From assembly GCA_017441045.1 (NCBI GenBank), contig JAFSAK010000064.1, positions 1-9,722 on the forward strand: a stretch of DNA of 9,722 nucleotides. The letters run 5' to 3'. Under the pieces are notes generated by a model that was given only the letters and a program-made list of their open reading frames with translations, made no database searches and had not been told where the DNA came from. This document shows positions 1 to 6,981 of this stretch, one piece after another. Origin of the DNA: Clostridia bacterium. GTDB lineage: Bacteria > Bacillota_A > Clostridia > Oscillospirales > Acutalibacteraceae. The translations under genes were made by a program, and so were the position numbers. The stretch's first letter is position 1; each line of letters starts with the position of its first letter.

Positions 1-1092
1 GTTCAGATGAAGGGGTTTTGTGTAATCGAAAATAGGGTAGTTCATCTTGGCGCCGTCGGTGGCGCGTTTTAAGGGGATATTGCGAAGGATAACGTTTCCG
101 CTTGTGAGTCTTGCAATATTGAGTCGGCAGAAATAGTACTTCCAAAGACCTCCGTCCACAAAAATACCGTAGGGTGCGCCGTTGGTACTCTCGGCAACAA
201 AAAGCGGCGCCGAAAGGGTGAGCGATTTGCCCGTTACAGCCCCTAAACAGTTGGTTAAATAAACCAAGGCGTTAAGGGAATAAAATTGGGTGGGAGTAGG
301 GGTGAGAGCATCTTCCTCACGCCATTGTGTAATTGCCTCAAAGTGACAATTTTGCATAGAAACGTAACAGTTTTCAAAATAATGGCCGTATTCCTTGCCG
401 TCTACTGTCTGACGGGCTCTTGTGTGAACAGAGCAGGAGAAAAACATAATTTCTCCGCAGTTTTTCAGATGCAAGGCTCCTGACCAGAAGCCGCAGTTTA
501 TACAAGTGAAGGCCTCGCCGCTATCCCTTATATCCTCGCTGGTTTTAAGACATTTGCGGTTGGAGTGACTGTCACAGTTAAGAAGGGTGTTGCGGTAAAC
601 GTGGGCGCCCCATATAAACGCGGTATCGCATCGGTCAACCAAAATATTTCTGAAAACAGAGGATTCCATATGCCCCTCGTATTCGGTTCCGCGCAGACCG
701 CCAAGTCGGATTCCGTTACATTCATATTTTCTGCCCAGAACCGAAAATCCGCCGTGAACATTCTCACGCTCCTGACGGTCTTCGAAATTACCGTTTGGGC
801 TATAAAAGGTAAGAATGGTTTCACCCTTCGGAAAAGCATCTCCCGCTTTGAGAGCGCAACGGGTGGACGAACCTGAAAGGGCGGTGGTTTTAACGTTAAC
901 GTAAAGCGGCTCGTTTACAATATAAATTCCTTCGGGCAAAAATACGTTTTTACCGCTTGAAAACGCGGCTTTAAGCGCCGCGGTATCATCGGTTGCGCCA
1001 TCTCCCTTGGCGCCAAAGCGTTGAGGAGTAACGCAATCCGTTAAAAAAGGCAGGGTGTTATTTATCTCAGAATTTCCCAAATTCATATTCAT
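1..1092 (-). CDS. Pectate-lyase-like right-handed beta-helix protein, partial (C-terminus beyond left edge)
   Basis: The reading frame is open from an ATG at 1092 to the window edge, giving 364 codons without a stop. Near residues 25-45 lies RFGAKGDGATDDTAALKAAF, the hallmark N-terminal motif of the pectate-lyase superfamily fold (Pectate_lyase_3, also seen in GH28-like enzymes and phage tailspikes). Downstream are irregular repeats rich in Asn, Cys and Gly typical of beta-helix coils, such as 'VFRNILVDRCDTAF' and 'YFENCYVSMQNCHF'. No signal peptide is visible, so an intracellular or non-classical role is possible. A GGGGG ribosome binding site (1101-1105) precedes the start, and the gene follows uxaC by 27 bases, so they are probably co-transcribed. 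Family knowledge plus context suggests action on a uronic-acid-containing saccharide; substrate is unknown and the catalytic residues cannot be assigned. Confidence 0.85.
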   Translation of the reverse strand, partial: MNMNLGNSEINNTLPFLTDCVTPQRFGAKGDGATDDTAALKAAFSSGKNVFLPEGIYIVNEPLYVNVKTTALSGSSTRCALKAGDAFPKGETILTFYSPNGNFEDRQERENVHGGFSVLGRKYECNGIRLGGLRGTEYEGHMESSVFRNILVDRCDTAFIWGAHVYRNTLLNCDSHSNRKCLKTSEDIRDSGEAFTCINCGFWSGALHLKNCGEIMFFSCSVHTRARQTVDGKEYGHYFENCYVSMQNCHFEAITQWREEDALTPTPTQFYSLNALVYLTNCLGAVTGKSLTLSAPLFVAESTNGAPYGIFVDGGLWKYYFCRLNIARLTSGNVILRNIPLKRATDGAKMNYPIFDYTKPLHLN

Positions 1093-1119
1093 AACAAAAG
1101 CCCCCGTAGAACTTAATTT

Positions 1120-2520
1120 TTATATAAGTCCGAAATATTTTGCGGCGTTATTATAGCAGATATCCTCTATAAGTTTGCCGAGATATTTTTCATCATCGGG
1201 ATATTCCCCGTTTTCTACCCAAGAGCCGATTAAATTACAAAGGATTCTTCTGAAATATTCGTGGCGGGTATAGGAAAGGAAACTGCGGGAATCGGTGAGC
1301 ATACCGATAAAGTTACCCAGTACAGATAGGTTTGCAAGGGATTTAAGTTGGGTTTCCATACCCGATTTGCTATCGTTAAACCACCAGGCCGAGCCGTGCT
1401 GAATTTTACCTGCGGCTTCGGTACCTTGGAAACAACCGAGTACCGTTCCGATAAGTTCATTATCGTGAGGATTTAAAGAATAAATAATGGTTTTGGGTAA
1501 AAGTCCGTCGCAGTCGAGGGCATTTAAAAATCCTGTAAGGGCAAAACAGCACTCTTTGGTACTGATACAGTCAAAACCCGTATCTGCGCCGAGGGCGGCA
1601 AACTTATTTGTGTTTGTGTTTCTCTGAACACCGTAATGCAGCTGCATTACGATATCGCGCTTTGCATACTCGCGGCCAAGGAATAAAAGCAGGAAGGTCT
1701 TATATTTATCGGCTTCAAGCTGAGTTACTGCTTTTCCGCTCATTGCCTTTTTGAAGATTTTATTAACCTCTTTTTCGTCGGCAACTTCATAAACCATATA
1801 ATCAATTCCGTGGTCGGTAGCGCGGCAACCAAGTTGACAGAAATGGTCAAGGCGGCGAGCAAGGGCTGCACAAACTTCGCTGACGCTTTCTATCTTCATA
1901 TCGGCGGCTTCGGCCAATTTCTCTATATAATCGGTAAAGCCCGCCTTATCAATATTAACCGCTTTATCGGGGCGGAAAGAGGGAAGCACCTTGGCAGTAC
2001 ATTCGCCCTTTTCGGCGATTTCCTTATGATAACGAAGGTCATCAATGGGGTCATCGGTGGTGCCAATCATAGCAACATTAGAGTTTTTAATAATGCTTAA
2101 AACTGACATACTGTCATCTTTAAGTTTATCGTTGCAAAGGTCAAAAACCTCTTTGGCATTATCGGCAGATAATGTACCTTCGAAACCGAAATAGCGCATA
2201 AGCTCAAGGTGAGACCAATGATACATAGGGTTGCCTATGAGTTTCGGCATAACCTGGGCAAAGCGCGAGAATTTAGTGAAATCGTCCGCATCCCCCGTAA
2301 TCTCGTTTTCGGCAACACCGTTTGAACGGATGGTGCGCCACTTATAATGGTCGCCTCCAAGCCAGATTTCAGTAATGCTTTTAAATTTATGGTTTTCGGC
2401 TATCTCCTTCGAATTTATATGACAGTGATAGTCAATAATAGGCATTTTTTTGGCGTAATTGTGGTAAAGTTTTTTTGCGGTTTCGTTATTAAGTAAAAAA
2501 TCATCTTTAATGAAACTCAT
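1120..2520 (-). CDS. uxaC: Glucuronate (uronate) isomerase
   Basis: The 466-residue product matches the family's usual length of about 470. It interconverts D-glucuronate with D-fructuronate and D-galacturonate with D-tagaturonate, the first cytoplasmic step of hexuronate catabolism. Near residues 30-34 is DYHCH, the HxH metal-binding motif of the amidohydrolase-like TIM barrel. It is followed by the family-typical stretch around 'ITEIWLGGDHYKWR', and later by 'GTTDDPIDDLRYH' and 'LHYGVQRNTN'. The ATG at 2520 has a strong GGAGGAA site 5-6 bases upstream. A consensus-like promoter lies at 2550-2578 on the same strand. The following gene, a beta-helix protein, starts 27 bases after the stop. 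Together they suggest use of pectin- or glucuronan-derived uronates. Assignment is by recognition of the sequence, with high confidence. Confidence 0.96.
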   Translation of the reverse strand: MSFIKDDFLLNNETAKKLYHNYAKKMPIIDYHCHINSKEIAENHKFKSITEIWLGGDHYKWRTIRSNGVAENEITGDADDFTKFSRFAQVMPKLIGNPMYHWSHLELMRYFGFEGTLSADNAKEVFDLCNDKLKDDSMSVLSIIKNSNVAMIGTTDDPIDDLRYHKEIAEKGECTAKVLPSFRPDKAVNIDKAGFTDYIEKLAEAADMKIESVSEVCAALARRLDHFCQLGCRATDHGIDYMVYEVADEKEVNKIFKKAMSGKAVTQLEADKYKTFLLLFLGREYAKRDIVMQLHYGVQRNTNTNKFAALGADTGFDCISTKECCFALTGFLNALDCDGLLPKTIIYSLNPHDNELIGTVLGCFQGTEAAGKIQHGSAWWFNDSKSGMETQLKSLANLSVLGNFIGMLTDSRSFLSYTRHEYFRRILCNLIGSWVENGEYPDDEKYLGKLIEDICYNNAAKYFGLI

Positions 2521-2549
2521 AATTTCCTCCGTAAATTTAGTTCATAAAT

Positions 2550-2578
2550 ATTATAAATTAATATTTAATGTTTTACAA
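2550..2578 (-). promoter_or_regulatory. Sigma-A-type promoter for uxaC
   Basis: Read on the minus strand there is a -35 element TTGTAA (2573-2578), a 17-base spacer and a perfect TATAAT (2550-2555). Transcription would start near 2543, leaving a leader of about 23 bases that contains the uxaC ribosome binding site. The surrounding AT-rich sequence may hold operators, but none is clear. Confidence 0.75.
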
Positions 2579-2642
2579 GGAATTTATTATTTAAATTGCC
2601 TTATTATACAAAAATAATGCTCTTTTTTACATTCTTAAATTC

Positions 2643-2670
2643 TTGACAAACCATAGGGGCAAGTTATAAT
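2643..2670 (+). promoter_or_regulatory. Sigma-A-type promoter for the SGNH hydrolase
   Basis: A perfect TTGACA (2643-2648), a 16-base spacer and a perfect TATAAT (2665-2670) point rightward, with the predicted start near 2677. A 6-bp inverted repeat, CATAGG (2652-2657) and CCTATG (2684-2689), brackets the -10 element and could be an operator, although such a short repeat may be chance. Confidence 0.85.
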
Positions 2671-2700
2671 TAAAGTATATTAACCTATGAGGTGATTTTA

Positions 2701-3351
2701 ATGAAAAGAGTGTTGTTTCAGGGCGATTCCATAACCGATTGCGGCAGAAACCGAAACGATTTTTACGGTATGGGCAATGGTTATCCATATCTTGCCAAGG
2801 GCGAAATCGAGCTCGAATTCGGCGAGGAGTACGAGGTTTTAAACCGAGGCGTCAGCGGTAACAGAATAACCGACCTGATTGCCAGAATAAAGTGCGATAT
2901 TTTAAATCTTAATCCCGATTATATGAGCATACTGATAGGAATTAACGATATATGGCACGATTTGGGTGGTTGGCCCAACGGTGTTGATACAGAAGATTTC
3001 GCGTTTTATTACGACCATCTTTTAACCGTTTTAAAGACTAAAATTCCTCATACTAAAATCGCCATTATGGAGCCTTATGTATTTGAAAATGAGGCAACCC
3101 GTAATACTGAGGGAATTCCTGATAAGTGGGAGCGATTTAAAAAGGGAGCCGAGGAAAGAGCCGCCGTTGCAAAGAAATTGGCAGAAAAGCACGGTCTTGC
3201 CTTTATTCCCTTGCAGGAAGAATTAAATAAAGCGGTAGAGCGCATCGGCGTTAATAAAATCACCGCCGATGGAGTTCACCCCGCCGTCGCAGGTCATATA
3301 GTTATCAAAAACCAATGGATGAAATGGTTTAAAGAGGCAATTAAAGAATAG
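2701..3351 (+). CDS. SGNH/GDSL-family hydrolase (probable carbohydrate esterase)
   Basis: The product is 216 residues, normal for a single-domain SGNH hydrolase. The four family blocks are all present: GDSI with nucleophile Ser10; the block II glycine in 'RGVSGNRI' (Gly53); GIND (Gly80, Asn82); and DGVHP (Asp190, His193). No signal peptide is present, so it acts in the cytoplasm. Family members of this type remove acetyl or other acyl groups from sugars. Beside uxaC, deacetylation of an imported uronate- or xylose-type oligosaccharide is plausible but inferred. The ATG at 2701 is chosen over the in-frame GTG at 2692 because AGGTGAT (2690-2696) forms a ribosome binding site with correct spacing to 2701 and would overlap the earlier start. 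Confidence 0.92.
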   Translation: MKRVLFQGDSITDCGRNRNDFYGMGNGYPYLAKGEIELEFGEEYEVLNRGVSGNRITDLIARIKCDILNLNPDYMSILIGINDIWHDLGGWPNGVDTEDFAFYYDHLLTVLKTKIPHTKIAIMEPYVFENEATRNTEGIPDKWERFKKGAEERAAVAKKLAEKHGLAFIPLQEELNKAVERIGVNKITADGVHPAVAGHIVIKNQWMKWFKEAIKE

Positions 3352-3370
3352 TCGAATAGATAAAAACGGG

Positions 3371-3400
3371 ATGGCAAAAGCCGAGGAACAAAATCAATGA
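3371..3400 (+). CDS. Possible 9-residue leader-like micro-ORF
   Basis: ATG at 3371 opens a nine-codon frame (MAKAEEQNQ) ending in TGA, whose last bases overlap the next ATG as ATGA. Only a weak GGG lies upstream. It lies 19 bases after the SGNH hydrolase stop. It may be a chance frame or a remnant of a decayed gene. Confidence 0.2.
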   Translation: MAKAEEQNQ

Positions 3401-3459
3401 TAGAATTCGCCAAAAGCGAAAACAAGCCCGTAAAAATTAAAAAGATAAAAGCGGAATAA
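3397..3459 (+). CDS. Possible 20-residue basic small protein
   Basis: ATG at 3397 opens a 20-codon frame (MIEFAKSENKPVKIKKIKAE) ended by TAA. GAGGA (3383-3387) lies nine bases upstream, a plausible ribosome binding site, and the start overlaps the stop of the preceding micro-ORF. Lysine makes up about a third of the peptide. It resembles no family I recognise. It may be a small translated peptide following the SGNH gene, or a leftover fragment of a longer gene. Confidence 0.3.
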   Translation: MIEFAKSENKPVKIKKIKAE

Positions 3460-3478
3460 TAGCCATTAAAAGATAAAC

Positions 3479-3515
3479 AAGCAAATCCCCACAGTTTTTC
3501 TGTGGGGATTTGCTT
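3479..3515. terminator. Strong hairpin terminator between convergent transcription units
   Basis: A perfect 16-bp inverted repeat (AAGCAAATCCCCACAG, loop TTTTT, then its complement) sits between the rightward SGNH hydrolase and the end of the leftward surface operon. On the minus strand it is followed by a T-rich run (TTTATCTTTT), so it best fits the surface operon. It can also block rightward transcription, though no T-tract follows on that side. Confidence 0.8.
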
Positions 3516-3549
3516 ATGGGAATATATCTCGGGGGACTTTAAGAAAAAA

Positions 3550-4008
3550 CTAAAAATCGCCTTGAGAAATTAAGTTCTGTCCGTTTTCGGTAATATTGTT
3601 ATAATTTTCCGCTTTTCCCCAATGGGAACTGAAAACAATTTCTGAAGGCTCTGCAAGGGTGAGAGTAAAGGTAAGGGGAGCTTCGTCTATTTGTTTGGTA
3701 TAATAGGTTTTACCGTTTATATTAACAATGCCAAAGCCCGTTGCTTTTTGACCTACCGCCCGCGTAAGCGTTACGGTATATGTTCCTTCGCCCAGGGAAA
3801 TTGCGGTGTCGGTAGGAAAGGGATTGCCATCAATATCAACAAACAAATTATAACTTGCCGAAACAACGGAGTTTGCAAGGGAGGAGCTACTATTTGTGAA
3901 CAAAGCAAAGGAAGAAAAGCCGAGAGAGGATAGGCATAAAAGTATGCCGCTTATGCTAAGGCAAATTCTTTTCACAAAATTGAGATTTTTTATATCTGCG
4001 TGTTTCAT
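3550..4008 (-). CDS. Small SipW-dependent secreted protein
   Basis: The 152-residue product starts with a basic stretch, a hydrophobic core (about residues 16-35) and FALFTNSSSSLANSVVSA. This has the layout of the SipW-type signal peptide (A-F/W-F-T-D/N followed by a Ser/Ala-rich segment) seen in TasA and camelysin relatives. The remainder is a short beta-rich domain with 'YTVTLTRAVGQKATGFGIVNINGKTYYTK' split over strands. No cell-wall anchor or second membrane segment is visible. AGGGAGG (4014-4020) gives a strong ribosome binding site. It is the last gene of the operon, 48 bases after the large SipW-dependent gene, and is followed by the 3479-3515 hairpin. A minor or capping subunit of the same extracellular structure is plausible, but this is inference. 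Confidence 0.85.
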   Translation of the reverse strand: MKHADIKNLNFVKRICLSISGILLCLSSLGFSSFALFTNSSSSLANSVVSASYNLFVDIDGNPFPTDTAISLGEGTYTVTLTRAVGQKATGFGIVNINGKTYYTKQIDEAPLTFTLTLAEPSEIVFSSHWGKAENYNNITENGQNLISQGDF

Positions 4009-4056
4009 TTTAACCTCCCTTGCAAAAAAACAGAATGGGTTTATTGTTTAAAAGTA

Positions 4057-5757
4057 TTAGGGTTCAGCAAAAGTATATACAGTGATGATACCTGTTGCCA
4101 AAAGGGTATTGTTTGCATCGTACTGGTTAACCTGAAGAGTTACCCAACCCGATGCGTAGTTCACATCTCTGCCCGAATAGATTGTAAGTTCGCCGTTATT
4201 TAATTCGTAACCTATATCATCGTTGCTATCATTCACGATGGTGGCAGAGTTGATGGTATCAAATATTTTGCCGTCCAATCCTGAGGTAATTGTTTCTTTG
4301 CCGAGATTCCAGGTTATACCTGCCAAATTAGAAATCTTAACGCCGTTTTCATCGTAAGCAGTGAGTTGCGAGTTAAGATAAACTATATAATGGTCGGCGT
4401 TATTAACAGGGGCAACATAATAGCCATCTGCGCTTGCGGCGGGAGCAGCAACAGTAATTCTTGAATGGGTATATGTATTATCATATCTGCTGGTTTCTAC
4501 GCCGTTAAGTATATAAGTAGAGTGAGAGCACATACCCATTATGGCATAGCAAGTATTAGCATTTGTATACATATTGCCCGTATAACCCGAAGCGCTATCC
4601 ATATTGATGGAAAGCTGATAGTCGGCGCCTTCATAACCGTGACCTAACATACCGCCGATTGTATTGCCTGTGGTACATACGAGAGTTGCATCGGATGTTG
4701 TGTTAACAAAAGAAACCGTGTAATTTGCGCCGTCACTTCCACCGGCATTGGCGGTGCCGTAGTTGTAAAAAGAGCCAACATTATATTGACCTTCAATATA
4801 ACCATGAAGTTCTACGTTCTCGAAAACGGTTTCACCCGGATTGTAGATATTTCTAACGAGCGCATGTCCGTCGGTTGTGCGAACGGTTGCGCTAAAGTTG
4901 GAAATCTTGATTTCCTGAGCCGTATCAGATGTGCCGACAGTTCTGAAGAGAGAGGTGGAAAGATTAACGATTTCCACACCGTTGCCGTCGAAACTACCGT
5001 TAAGGTCAATTCTACCGATGCCGGTCATATCAAGGGTTTCAACGCCGTCTGCTATTTTATAGTAATTGTATTCGTCGTAATGCTCGGAGATACTCATTAA
5101 CTGAGAAGGAGCGTCGATAAGATATGGATTTGATTCGGTACCTGCGCCACCAACAAAAGCAGTTCCGGCAGCTGCATCATACTCATTGCCAAAGCTATCG
5201 TATTCATATGCTAACTGGGTAGCGTAAACGGTGATAGCGATTCCGTCAATGGTAAGATTTTGATAATCGTTATTGGCAGTTTCCTGCATATGACCTTTAA
5301 TGGTGATGGGCTCAGATTCTTTATCTGCAAGAAGGGTGCCTTCCGAGGTAAGAACCGCTTGGTTGTTATAGGTCCAGTCAATAACCTCGTTTAATTTTGC
5401 GTCGCCATCAATACCGCTTATAGCGATTTGGTATTTAACGGCTAAATTGCCCTTGTTAACAACCTTAACTGCGGGAAGCTCGTAGGTGCAACCGGGTTCC
5501 CAAAGAATTTTTTCGCCTGCAGGCGCAGCGGCATTCTTCTTGAAGCTAAGGGTGGTGCCTTCGGCGTTTGCCCAGCTTCCGTCATCTTTCTGATATTGAA
5601 GTTCAATATCAAGGGTACCTGACTGAACTGAGTTAACAGCAGTCGAGGCGGTGTCTGTAAACCACGCGAATGTGGTACCAACGAGCATTGAAACGCAAAG
5701 AATTAAAGAGAGTACTGCGCCCCAAAATGTACGCTTGGTAATTTTTGAGTTAGTCAT
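4057..5757 (-). CDS. Large SipW-dependent TasA-like surface protein with beta-helix/GLUG-like region
   Basis: The 566-residue product begins with a SipW-type signal peptide: basic start, hydrophobic residues 12-29, then TFAWFTDTASTAVNSVQSG and TLDIEL. This aligns by eye with the TasA processing region (TWAAFND... FASGTLDL). Residues up to about 180 form a TasA/camelysin-like domain, including the 'EPGCTYELPAVKVVNKGNLAVKYQIAI' pattern split around the LPGD-like turn. From about residue 200, 'GTESNPYLIDAPSQLMSIS' and 'RIDLNGSFDGNGVEIVNLS' resemble GLUG or right-handed beta-helix adhesin repeats, followed by Thr/Asn/Gly-rich strands to the end. No sorting signal is present. The perfect AAGGAGG site (5766-5772), the best in the operon, suggests this is the abundant structural product. 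It should be cleaved by the SipW encoded two genes upstream. Confidence 0.9.
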   Translation of the reverse strand: MTNSKITKRTFWGAVLSLILCVSMLVGTTFAWFTDTASTAVNSVQSGTLDIELQYQKDDGSWANAEGTTLSFKKNAAAPAGEKILWEPGCTYELPAVKVVNKGNLAVKYQIAISGIDGDAKLNEVIDWTYNNQAVLTSEGTLLADKESEPITIKGHMQETANNDYQNLTIDGIAITVYATQLAYEYDSFGNEYDAAAGTAFVGGAGTESNPYLIDAPSQLMSISEHYDEYNYYKIADGVETLDMTGIGRIDLNGSFDGNGVEIVNLSTSLFRTVGTSDTAQEIKISNFSATVRTTDGHALVRNIYNPGETVFENVELHGYIEGQYNVGSFYNYGTANAGGSDGANYTVSFVNTTSDATLVCTTGNTIGGMLGHGYEGADYQLSINMDSASGYTGNMYTNANTCYAIMGMCSHSTYILNGVETSRYDNTYTHSRITVAAPAASADGYYVAPVNNADHYIVYLNSQLTAYDENGVKISNLAGITWNLGKETITSGLDGKIFDTINSATIVNDSNDDIGYELNNGELTIYSGRDVNYASGWVTLQVNQYDANNTLLATGIITVYTFAEP

Positions 5758-5794
5758 TTTAAAAACCTCCTTATAAATTTTGGACTAACATATA

Positions 5795-5818
5795 TAAAGC
5801 CGAATTTTAATGGCTTTA
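5795..5818 (-). other. Intercistronic hairpin ahead of the main structural gene
   Basis: A 7-bp inverted repeat (TAAAGCC and GGCTTTA with a 10-base loop) occupies the 64-base gap before the 566-residue gene. No T-run follows in the direction of transcription, so it is not an obvious terminator. It could protect or separate the downstream message. Confidence 0.4.
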
Positions 5819-5821
5819 CAA

Positions 5822-6046
5822 CTATTTGTTAAACGGCCAGAAGGGGAATAATAATCTTCTCTTTCGCCGTTTCCAGTGTTTTCGTTCCTTACCGCTAGTG
5901 CGTTTTATTTCCATATTTATGTATTTTAACTCGTGGCGAAATTCTTGAAAATGCAATATGCCTGTTACGGTAAACATCGCGATTAAGAAAATAACAATTA
6001 TAAGTAGTAAAATATCGCTAAAAAGGGTGTCAACTATTTGTTTCAT
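5822..6046 (-). CDS. Small basic single-pass membrane protein of the SipW operon
   Basis: The 74-residue product has a hydrophobic segment at about residues 11-31 followed by a short amphipathic stretch and a very basic region (residues 48-66, with KERKHWKRRKRR), then an aromatic tail 'LLFPFWPFNK'. By the positive-inside rule the C-terminal part is cytoplasmic. It overlaps the 3' end of sipW by 17 bases and has no evident Shine-Dalgarno, so translation is probably coupled to sipW. I do not recognise a family. Its strict linkage to sipW and to the charged SipW tail suggests an accessory or partner of the peptidase (inference). Confidence 0.75.
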   Translation of the reverse strand: MKQIVDTLFSDILLLIIVIFLIAMFTVTGILHFQEFRHELKYINMEIKRTSGKERKHWKRRKRRLLFPFWPFNK

Positions 6047-6728
6047 TGGTGTTTTTTGAATCCTCGTCGTCGGCCAAATGGGTTTTTAGGGCGTTTAATT
6101 CCTCAAGTAAACGCTGATTTTCCTCTTGTTGCCGTTTTAAATCTTTCCGTTCTTCTTCTAACTTTCTGTTTTCTTCATCTTTGTATTTGCGGAAAAGCCG
6201 CACGCAATCAAGTCCTTGTAGGCCGATAAGCGCCATAAAAGGAAGAAATATGCACACAATGTATCCCTTAGTGGTTTTCAAAAAGTTAAAAAAGTAACCG
6301 ACCTTCGAGAGTTTGCCACAGTATTTTCCTAATACAAAGCGGTGAAGTACTATGGATTTATCATCCGTATCGGTGGTGGTACCGTAGGTAATAAAACCCT
6401 GTTCACCCTTATCGTTAACTGTAATTTTTCGTATTTTATGGGTTACGGTTTCACCGAAATTTTCGGGGTTTTGAGATATAAAGGAGATAATGTCCCCTTC
6501 TTTAAGGGTAGAAGGGTCAACATAGTGGGATATAACAACATCCCCCGCGTCAAAATCGGTTTTGCTCATAGAATCGGACAAAACAACGAAGAATTTATAA
6601 CCGAACAAGCTTCTGTTTGTTCCGCCGAAGGCAAATGAAGAAATCACGGTGAACATGGTTATCAAGGTGGCCGCGGTAATAAATGTAACGGTTAAAACTT
6701 TTTTAAGGGTTGCGAGTGCTTTTTTCAC
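6030..6728 (-). CDS. sipW: Signal peptidase I, SipW type, with coiled-coil extension
   Basis: The 232-residue product is an archaeal/ER-type (S26B) signal peptidase. It has an N-terminal membrane segment (about residues 11-34), the catalytic serine in VLSDSM (Ser53), GDIISF (residues 78-83), the catalytic histidine in THKI (His97, where the bacterial enzyme has lysine) and the acidic 'TTTDTDD' segment near 117-123. A second membrane segment spans about 155-175. Residues 181-218 are a Glu/Lys/Gln-rich heptad-like coiled coil, longer than the tail expected for a minimal family member. SipW enzymes release TasA-like fibre subunits whose signal peptides carry the AWFTD-type motif, and at least two such substrates follow in this operon. 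The start is GTG with AAGGA nine bases upstream, four bases after the zinc-ribbon gene stop. Confidence 0.93.
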   Translation of the reverse strand: MKKALATLKKVLTVTFITAATLITMFTVISSFAFGGTNRSLFGYKFFVVLSDSMSKTDFDAGDVVISHYVDPSTLKEGDIISFISQNPENFGETVTHKIRKITVNDKGEQGFITYGTTTDTDDKSIVLHRFVLGKYCGKLSKVGYFFNFLKTTKGYIVCIFLPFMALIGLQGLDCVRLFRKYKDEENRKLEEERKDLKRQQEENQRLLEELNALKTHLADDEDSKNTNETNS

Positions 6729-6732
6729 AAAA

Positions 6733-6981
6733 TCAATCCTTTTTCTCCTTATTTTCTATTTGCGCATAGAGACGAGTATCCCGTTTATCGTTTTCTTCGC
6801 AAAGGGTGGCGCAAGCCGTACAAATCATAGTTCCTTCGGGAATGGGGCGGCCGCAGCATACACACCGTTCACAGTCGGTATGGCATAAGAAACCTTCGGT
6901 GTTATTGGGCGGTGAATATTGGTATGGGCTTTTAGGGATGCTTTTTGAATTTAGGATTCTTTTTAATCTTTTGAACATCAT
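6733..6981 (-). CDS. Small zinc-ribbon-like protein of the SipW operon
   Basis: The 82-residue product carries a cysteine cluster, 'CHTDCERCVCCGRPIPEG' followed by ICTACATLC. The pairs Cys40/Cys43 and Cys54/Cys57 form a likely four-cysteine zinc ribbon, and Cys33, Cys37, Cys42 and Cys61 are extra. The N-terminus is basic (MMFKRLKRIL) and there is no membrane segment, so it should be cytoplasmic. Its start overlaps the previous stop as ATGATG/TGA, preceded by AAAGGCGG (6987-6994); the second ATG at 6978 has the better spacing. It could bind nucleic acid or be a small protein adaptor. The family is not recognised, and a regulatory role for the surface operon is only a guess. Confidence 0.8.
   Translation of the reverse strand: MMFKRLKRILNSKSIPKSPYQYSPPNNTEGFLCHTDCERCVCCGRPIPEGTMICTACATLCEENDKRDTRLYAQIENKEKKD

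Noticed and set aside
565..876. Rightward 103-codon frame opposite the beta-helix gene, and a leftward frame at 528-839
   Set aside because: Both are shadows of the convincing leftward pectate-lyase-like reading frame, without start signals.
1810..2100. Rightward frame antisense to uxaC
   Set aside because: Shadow of a strongly recognised gene on the other strand; no ribosome binding site.
2692..2700. GTG start for the SGNH hydrolase at 2692
   Set aside because: It overlaps the AGGTGAT ribosome binding site that serves the ATG at 2701, and family members begin close to the GDS block.
4786..5100. Rightward 104-codon frame antisense to the 566-residue gene
   Set aside because: No start signal, and the opposite strand encodes a coherent SipW-dependent protein.
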